NCBI RefSeq assembly: GCF_040544485.1
Contig: NZ_JBDZDV010000001.1
Location: forward strand, 124,001 to 188,000
Source of the DNA: Lacicoccus halitifaciens
GTDB taxonomy: Bacteria > Bacillota > Bacilli > Staphylococcales > Salinicoccaceae
Direction: 5' to 3'
DNA: 64,000 nucleotides
Under the pieces are notes generated by a model. It was not told the DNA's origin and made no database searches. It was given only the letters and a program-made list of their open reading frames with translations. The stretch's first letter is position 1, and each line of letters starts with the position of its first letter. Position numbers and translations under genes: made by a program. Positions 59,205-64,000 of the stretch are shown one piece after another.

Positions 59205-60209
59205 ATGAAAAAAGTTGCGATTAACGGGTTGGGCAGGATCGGCAGAATGGTTTTCAGGATTGCATCGGAATCTGAGCACCTGGAGGTAGTTGCGGTGAAT
59301 GCAAGCTATCCGGCTGAAACGCTTGCCCATTTGATTAATTACGATTCAACCCACGGGAAGTGGCAGAAACAAGTGGAACCCAAAGAGGGTGCACTGCTCG
59401 TTGACGGTCATGAAGTGAAGATCACAAGTGACCGCAACCCTGAGAATTTACCATGGGCCGACCTTGGCGTGGACATCGTCTTCGAGGCGACCGGTAAATT
59501 CAATGATGAAGAAAAAGCCTCCGGCCATATCAAAGCAGGAGCCAAAAAAGTGGTCCTCACCGGCCCGACGAAGGGCGGCAGCGTCCAGACGGTCGTCATG
59601 GGTGTGAACGATGAGAATTTGAGTGTGGACGACTATACAGTATTTTCAAATGCTTCATGCACAACAAACTGTCTTGCGCCCGTCGCAAAAATACTTGATG
59701 ATGAATTCGGCATCGTCAGCGGCCTGATGACGACGGTCCATGCCTACACCAATGACCAGAAGAGCATCGACAACCCGCACAAGGACCTGCGCCGTGCACG
59801 CTCGGCTGCAGAAAACATCATACCGACTTCGACAGGTGCCGCAAAAGCGCTCGGCGAAGTGCTGCCACAGCTGAAAGGCAAACTTGACGGCATGGCCCTG
59901 CGTGTGCCGACACCGAACGTCTCCCTCGTCGACCTCGTGGTGGACCTCGAGAAGGATGTAACGGTGGAAGAAGTGAACGAAACTTTCGAAAAGTATGCTG
60001 AAGGCGATATGAAAGGCGTTCTCGGCGTGACCCACGAGCCGCTTGTTTCAAGGGACTTCAATACGGACCCGAGAAGCTCGATCGTCGACGCAAGCCTCAC
60101 CATGGTCATGGATGACAACAAAGTCAAAGTGCTCGCATGGTACGACAACGAATGGGCGTACTCTAAGCGCACTGTTGAGCTTGCTGAAAAAATCGCAGAA
60201 AAATTATAG
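59205..60209 (+). CDS. gapB: Glyceraldehyde-3-phosphate dehydrogenase, gluconeogenic GapB type
   Basis: 334 residues. KVAINGLGRIGRMVFRI (NAD(P) site), the active-site SNASCTTNCLAPVAK (Cys about 152), HAYTNDQ, and RVPTPNVSLVDLV are GAPDH motifs. The NASYPAETLAHLINYDSTHG region and its place between coaE and nrdR mark it as GapB, which normally runs in the gluconeogenic direction with NADP. AAGGAG precedes ATG, and a terminator follows. Confidence 0.95.
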   Translation: MKKVAINGLGRIGRMVFRIASESEHLEVVAVNASYPAETLAHLINYDSTHGKWQKQVEPKEGALLVDGHEVKITSDRNPENLPWADLGVDIVFEATGKFNDEEKASGHIKAGAKKVVLTGPTKGGSVQTVVMGVNDENLSVDDYTVFSNASCTTNCLAPVAKILDDEFGIVSGLMTTVHAYTNDQKSIDNPHKDLRRARSAAENIIPTSTGAAKALGEVLPQLKGKLDGMALRVPTPNVSLVDLVVDLEKDVTVEEVNETFEKYAEGDMKGVLGVTHEPLVSRDFNTDPRSSIVDASLTMVMDDNKVKVLAWYDNEWAYSKRTVELAEKIAEKL

Positions 60210-60218
60210 GTTGTATAC

Positions 60219-60245
60219 AGCCCGGATATCTTCCGGGCTTTTTTA
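60219..60245 (+). terminator. gapB terminator
   Basis: AGCCCGG (60219-60225) pairs with CCGGGCT (60233-60239), then TTTTTT. Confidence 0.9.
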
Positions 60246-60275
60246 TTTCAATCGCTATAGAGAATATATAAAATT

Positions 60276-60284
60276 TGATATAAT
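60276..60284 (+). promoter_or_regulatory. Extended -10 promoter of nrdR-dnaB-dnaI
   Basis: TGATATAAT (60276-60284) fits TGnTATAAT, about 38 bp before nrdR; the -35 region is weak. Confidence 0.55.
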
Positions 60285-60321
60285 ATAAAGGAATAAAAAC
60301 CGAGAGAAGGGGTGATCATTT

Positions 60322-60795
60322 ATGAAATGTCCACAATGCCGGCACAGCAGCTCAAAAGTGGTCGATTCACGCCATACCGATGAAATGGCTGCCATCCGGC
60401 GCCGGCGTGAATGTGAAAGCTGCGGATTCCGCTTCACCACATTCGAACGGATAGAAGTCACACCTCTGGTCGTCGTGAAAAAAGACGGGACAAGGGAAGT
60501 TTTCAACAGGGATAAAGTGCTCGCAGGGCTGCTCCGTGCATGTGAAAAGCGGCCGATACCGTACAAGGAACTTGAAAAGCGCACGGATCAGGTCGAGGCA
60601 AGCCTCCGGAACCTGAACAAAGCGGAGATTTCATCAAATGATATCGGGGAGTTCGTCATGCAGGAGCTCATGACCCTTGACCAGGTGGCCTATGTGCGGT
60701 TCGCCTCCGTTTACAAGGAGTTCAAGGATATAGATCAGCTGATGGAAGCTTTGAACCAGCTGACAAAAGGCAGTAATAACGATGAACATCAATGA
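60322..60795 (+). CDS. nrdR: Transcriptional repressor NrdR
   Basis: 157 residues, standard length. Zinc ribbon MKCPQCRHSSSKVVDSR ... CESCGFRFTTFERIE (Cys 3, 6, 31, 34) is followed by an ATP-cone (VVVKKDGTREVFNRDKVLAGLLRACEKR region). It senses dATP/ATP and represses ribonucleotide reductase genes. AAGGGGTGA gives a strong start. Its end overlaps dnaB by 14 bp. Confidence 0.97.
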   Translation: MKCPQCRHSSSKVVDSRHTDEMAAIRRRRECESCGFRFTTFERIEVTPLVVVKKDGTREVFNRDKVLAGLLRACEKRPIPYKELEKRTDQVEASLRNLNKAEISSNDIGEFVMQELMTLDQVAYVRFASVYKEFKDIDQLMEALNQLTKGSNNDEHQ

Positions 60796-62125
60796 CCGGC
60801 TGAAACCGAACACCGAGTTCATCATCTACCGCCCGATGCGCCTCGGTGCCGATCATATGGCCTGCCTTAATGAGCTCTATATGCCGCTGATCGGACCGGA
60901 TGCTGTGATGGTCTACATCTATATGTTCGAATCGACTGAACATCACTCACCGCTCGCAATCCGCTTCCACAAGGAGTTCATGGACGCACTGTCAGTCCCG
61001 TTATCCGACCTGATGACGGTCATCCGCAGGCTCGAAGGCATCGGGCTGCTGAAGAGCTATGTCTCGAATAATGCCCATGAGGACCTGTTCGTCTACGAAC
61101 TGCTGCTCCCGGTGAGCCCTGCTGCATTCTTCAACGATCCGATGCTCAGCATGTACCTTTACGGAAAAGTGGGCAGTGCACAGTATAAGATCAAAAAGGA
61201 GCGGCTCATCTATCCAAAACTCCCGGAAAACATCACGGAAGTGACTTCGAAGTTCACCGAAGTGTTCAACCCGAATAATGATCTCGCCTTCACGCTGCCG
61301 AAGGAGAACTTCAAAAAGGAGACGGTCTCATCAGGTATCAATGTGGACCTTGATGATTTCGACTTCGATGTTTTATTCACACATCTGAAGGGCACCATCA
61401 TAGACCGCAAATACTTCACGAAGGACATCCGTATGCTGATCGTGAAGCTCAGTGTGCTGTTCGGCCTGAATGCATATGACATGAAGAACATACTGCTCAA
61501 ATCGACTTCGAACTACCACGGCATCGATGCGGCGAAGCTCAAATATGAAGCGAGGAAGTACTTCCAGATGGAGTCGAAGAAGGTCAGTCCCGTGCTTGAG
61601 GCATCGGCCGACAAAGGCACCGGACCGGAGAAGACAGAGGAAGATGAATACATCCGCATGCTGAATGAGACGAATCCGATCGACCGCCTGCGGGACCTCC
61701 GGCAGGGCATGCCGACGGACACCGAATTGAAGCTCGTCACCGACATCATCGTCAATACGACGCTCAGCCACGGTGTGATCAACATACTGCTCGAATATGT
61801 TTATTTGAAATTGGACGGTGAACTGCCGTATAATTACACGATGACGATTGCGAAGGACTGGGTGGAGAAAGGGTACCAGACGCCGGGTGAAGCGATCGCC
61901 TCGATCAAGGAACGCAAGGCGCAGCAGGAGAAGCGGAAGCGGCGTTATGTGCCTTCCGAGCGCCAGGGCGAAAAGGCTCCGAAATGGATGACGAAGAAGA
62001 AAGATGCACCGGTGGAGCAGAAGCAGCCGGAAAAAGAAGTGAAGCAGTCCGGCGGTGTGAAGAAGACTGCAAAAGACGACCCGGAATTGCAGAAAATGAT
62101 AGAGGAATTCAGAAAAAACAGGTGA
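60782..62125 (+). CDS. dnaB: Replication initiation and membrane attachment protein DnaB
   Basis: 447 residues. The Gram-positive DnaB (DnaD-like helicase loader partner) is recognised by YRPMRLGADHMACLNELYMPLIGPDAVMVYIYMF region near the N-terminus and the DnaB_2/DnaD domain about 290-380 (LVTDIIVNTTLSHGVINILLEYV ... YTMTIAKDWVEKG). A basic C-terminal tail (QQEKRKRRYVPS) may bind DNA or membrane. It works with DnaD and DnaI to load the replicative helicase. It overlaps nrdR by 14 bp and is four bases from dnaI. Confidence 0.95.
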   Translation: MNINDRLKPNTEFIIYRPMRLGADHMACLNELYMPLIGPDAVMVYIYMFESTEHHSPLAIRFHKEFMDALSVPLSDLMTVIRRLEGIGLLKSYVSNNAHEDLFVYELLLPVSPAAFFNDPMLSMYLYGKVGSAQYKIKKERLIYPKLPENITEVTSKFTEVFNPNNDLAFTLPKENFKKETVSSGINVDLDDFDFDVLFTHLKGTIIDRKYFTKDIRMLIVKLSVLFGLNAYDMKNILLKSTSNYHGIDAAKLKYEARKYFQMESKKVSPVLEASADKGTGPEKTEEDEYIRMLNETNPIDRLRDLRQGMPTDTELKLVTDIIVNTTLSHGVINILLEYVYLKLDGELPYNYTMTIAKDWVEKGYQTPGEAIASIKERKAQQEKRKRRYVPSERQGEKAPKWMTKKKDAPVEQKQPEKEVKQSGGVKKTAKDDPELQKMIEEFRKNR

Positions 62126-62129
62126 TATC

Positions 62130-63056
62130 ATGGAGCCGATCAATCAATTCATTAAAAATAACAGGAAAATAGAAGAAAATAACGAGCGGATCTATCAGGA
62201 ACTCATCCGCAACCCGAAGATAGTGGGGCTGATCAATGATGCGGAAAATCCGCTGACCGCTTCGATGATCAAAAACGACCTGATCACCTTGAAGCATTAT
62301 GCAGATCAGCCGGTCGAATGCAGTGAAAACAGCGCAGGCGGATGTGACAACCATCCCGACGGCTACATCATCAACATCGATATCCGGAACGGACGGGCGA
62401 ACATGTTCTACACCCCTTGCCCGATCAAAGTGAGGAACGATGAATTCAAGAAGCGCGAAAGCCTGATCCAGTCGTATCACGTGCCTGAAGACATCAAGAA
62501 CGCGACGTTCGATACGATCTACCTCGATGAAAATTCCAACCGGGGCGACGTGCTGAGAAAAGCGATCCAGGTGACGGAAGCGGTCGCTTCCGGTGAAAAT
62601 TACCGGGGGCTCTACATCCACGGGGAGTTCGGCATCGGCAAGTCCTATATACTCGGCTGCATTGCGAACGAACTGAAGGAGAAGGCCGTCTCATCCCTGA
62701 TCGTCTATGTGCCTGAAATCATCCGTGACCTGAAATCCGGCTTCCGGGACGGCACCACGGACGAAAAGTACAGGGCCATCAAAAGTGCGCATGTCCTCAT
62801 ACTGGATGACCTCGGAGCGGAGGATGTGACTCCGTGGGCGCGTGATGAAGTGATCACCGGCATACTGCATTCCCGCATGGTGGAAAAGCTGCCGACATTC
62901 ATCAGCTCCAACTTCTCGATCAATGATCTCGAGTACCGTTATGCACGGACGAAGGAGAACGGCATAGAAGAAACGAAGGCGCGCCGGATGACGGAGCGTA
63001 TCCGCGCCCTGTGCGAAGAGGTCCAGCTGACGGGTGAGAACTACAGGACAAGGTGA
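62130..63056 (+). CDS. dnaI: Primosomal protein DnaI (helicase loader)
   Basis: 308 residues. An N-terminal zinc-binding, helicase-contacting domain has Cys/His at C-SENSAGGCDNH and FYTPCPIK. The AAA+ ATPase has Walker A YIHGEFGIGKSYILGC (about 165-180), Walker B HVLILDDLGAEDVTPW (about 223-238), sensor ISSNFSINDLE and an Arg finger in RRMTERI. It delivers the DnaC-type helicase to the origin. Last gene of the nrdR-dnaB-dnaI operon. Confidence 0.96.
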   Translation: MEPINQFIKNNRKIEENNERIYQELIRNPKIVGLINDAENPLTASMIKNDLITLKHYADQPVECSENSAGGCDNHPDGYIINIDIRNGRANMFYTPCPIKVRNDEFKKRESLIQSYHVPEDIKNATFDTIYLDENSNRGDVLRKAIQVTEAVASGENYRGLYIHGEFGIGKSYILGCIANELKEKAVSSLIVYVPEIIRDLKSGFRDGTTDEKYRAIKSAHVLILDDLGAEDVTPWARDEVITGILHSRMVEKLPTFISSNFSINDLEYRYARTKENGIEETKARRMTERIRALCEEVQLTGENYRTR

Positions 63057-63059
63057 GTA

Positions 63060-63088
63060 TTGCATTCACCACAGCTTTAAAGTATAAT
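63060..63088 (+). promoter_or_regulatory. thrS promoter
   Basis: TTGCAT (63060-63065), 17-bp spacer, TATAAT (63083-63088), just ahead of the T-box leader. Confidence 0.8.
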
Positions 63089-63094
63089 TAATCT

Positions 63095-63340
63095 GTAAAT
63101 TTCATTGATTAAATTCCAAGGACGAGACACTTTCGTGTTTTTTCAAAGAGAGCGCATCATCTGCTGAAAGATGTGCATCAAACCGACTGTTGTTACTACC
63201 TTTTGATCTGCCGGTTAATACCCGGCCGGTTCGGACCGTTATATCCGGACTTGAGATGATGGGCATTTGCCCGTCATGAATCAGGGTGGTACCACGGTCA
63301 TTCCGTCCCTCTAACTTATTTAGAGGGGCGTTTTTTATAT
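63095..63340 (+). ncRNA. T-box leader (tRNA-Thr sensing) of thrS
   Basis: The conserved T-box sequence AGGGTGGTACCACGG lies at 63283-63297. AGAGAG and GCTGAAAGATGTGC upstream match stem I elements. ACTACC (63195-63200) holds a Thr specifier codon, probably ACC. The terminator hairpin (63304-63330) with a T-run competes with the antiterminator. Uncharged tRNA-Thr lets transcription enter thrS. Confidence 0.93.
63304..63336 (+). terminator. T-box regulated terminator
   Basis: CGTCCCTCTA pairs with TAGAGGGGCG, with one G-T pair and a 7-nt loop, followed by TTTTTT. Confidence 0.9.
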
Positions 63341-63355
63341 TATGGGAGGATGAGC

Positions 63356-64000
63356 ATGATGACAGAAGCGATTAAAATCAAATTTCCGGATGGCAATGTG
63401 AAGGAATACGACTTCGGCGTGACGCCGGAAGAGGTTGCGGCGTCAATCAGCCCGGGGCTGAAGAAAGCGGCGGTCGCCGCCAAAGTGGACGGCGAAATGT
63501 ACGACCTGCGCCGGCCGATCGAATCAAGCAGTGATATCGAGTTATTCACAAATAAGAATGAAGAGGGACTTGAAGTGCTGAGGCACTCGACGGCCCACCT
63601 GATGGCCCAGGCATTGAAGCGGCTCTACGGCGATGTGAAGTTCGGCGTCGGCCCGGTCATCGAGGAAGGGTTCTACTACGACTTCGATATGGAGGAGAGC
63701 ATCTCCACGGAGGATTTCCCGAAAATCGAAAAAGAGATGCAGCGCATCGTCGATGAAAATGTCGAGATCGAGCGCCGCGTGCTCTCACGTGATGAAGCGA
63801 AGGAGCTCTTCAAGGATGACCCTTACAAGCAGGAACTGATCGAGGCGATCCCTGAAGATGAAAGCGTCTCTGTCTACTCACAGGGTGAGTTCACCGACTT
63901 ATGCCGCGGGGTACATGTGCCGACGACATCGAAGATCAAGTCGTTCAAGCTGCTGTCCACGGCAGGTGCGTACTGGCGCGGTGATTCGGACAACAAGATG
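63356..64000 (+). CDS. thrS: Threonyl-tRNA synthetase, 3'-truncated by window end
   Basis: 215 codons are visible. ATG 63356 or 63359 follows GGGAGG. The N-terminal TGS domain (IKIKFPDGNVKEYDFGVTPEEVAASI, about 5-65) is followed by the editing (SAD) domain: LRHSTAHLMAQALKRLY carries the HxxxH zinc site, then FGVGPVIEEGFYYDFDM. The catalytic core lies beyond the window. It charges tRNA-Thr and is controlled by the T-box upstream. Confidence 0.97.
   Translation, partial: MMTEAIKIKFPDGNVKEYDFGVTPEEVAASISPGLKKAAVAAKVDGEMYDLRRPIESSSDIELFTNKNEEGLEVLRHSTAHLMAQALKRLYGDVKFGVGPVIEEGFYYDFDMEESISTEDFPKIEKEMQRIVDENVEIERRVLSRDEAKELFKDDPYKQELIEAIPEDESVSVYSQGEFTDLCRGVHVPTTSKIKSFKLLSTAGAYWRGDSDNKM

Overview
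The window joins the right-hand part of an AT-rich siphovirus-type prophage (about 1-31,460) to a GC-richer stretch of chromosome (about 31,460-64,000). The chromosomal gene order (ackA, usp, ald ... ytkL, ytoI, ytpI, nrnA, dnaE, malic enzyme, accD, accA, pfkA, pyk, citZ, icd ... polA, mutM, coaE, gapB, nrdR, dnaB, dnaI, thrS) is the conserved backbone of Staphylococcaceae and Bacillaceae. The fairly high GC and acidic proteins suggest a Salinicoccus- or Jeotgalicoccus-like member of the Staphylococcaceae; the genus is an inference.

Prophage, left to right: a gene cut by the window start; an HNH nuclease; a 2.7-kb cassette of small genes of unknown function (1.37-4.1 kb); a G/C-run non-coding region that probably holds cos; terminase, portal, HK97-type protease and capsid; head-tail connectors; tail tube; a frameshifted tail chaperone; a tape measure with 11-residue repeats and an M23 peptidase; Dit; a 2136-residue tail-tip/fibre protein ending in an S74 autoprotease; holin-region membrane proteins; an amidase-LysM-SH3b endolysin. 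Integrase, repressor and replication genes must lie left of the window.

Between the endolysin and the attachment site is a 2.6-kb accessory segment, the most interesting part. It has three tandem TTGACA-type promoters, a perfect 62-bp palindrome, two 53-nt RNA repeats ending in an intrinsic terminator, and then a 194-residue protein resembling the PBECR4 (BECR-fold) nucleases. This is the layout of a type III (RNA-protein) toxin-antitoxin locus, with a toxin unlike ToxN, CptN or TenpN. It is followed by a 364-residue protein with a HEPN RNase motif (RNNIVH) and a 48-residue basic protein. Together they look like a prophage-borne defence or addiction island.

The prophage ends inside ackA: only the last 42 codons of acetate kinase are seen at 31,464-31,592, followed by ackA's terminator and the usual usp-ald neighbourhood. 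Integration may therefore interrupt or alter the Pta-AckA pathway.

The chromosome carries central metabolism (alanine dehydrogenase, cysteine synthase-like, malic enzyme, acetyl-CoA carboxyltransferase, phosphofructokinase, pyruvate kinase, citrate synthase, isocitrate dehydrogenase, gluconeogenic GapB), DNA replication and repair (DnaE, PolA, MutM, DnaB, DnaI, NrdR), CoA synthesis, and a T-box-controlled thrS that runs off the end. Its transcription units are bounded by clear intrinsic terminators. An AbgT-type transporter occupies the icd-polA interval where relatives usually have phoP-phoR.
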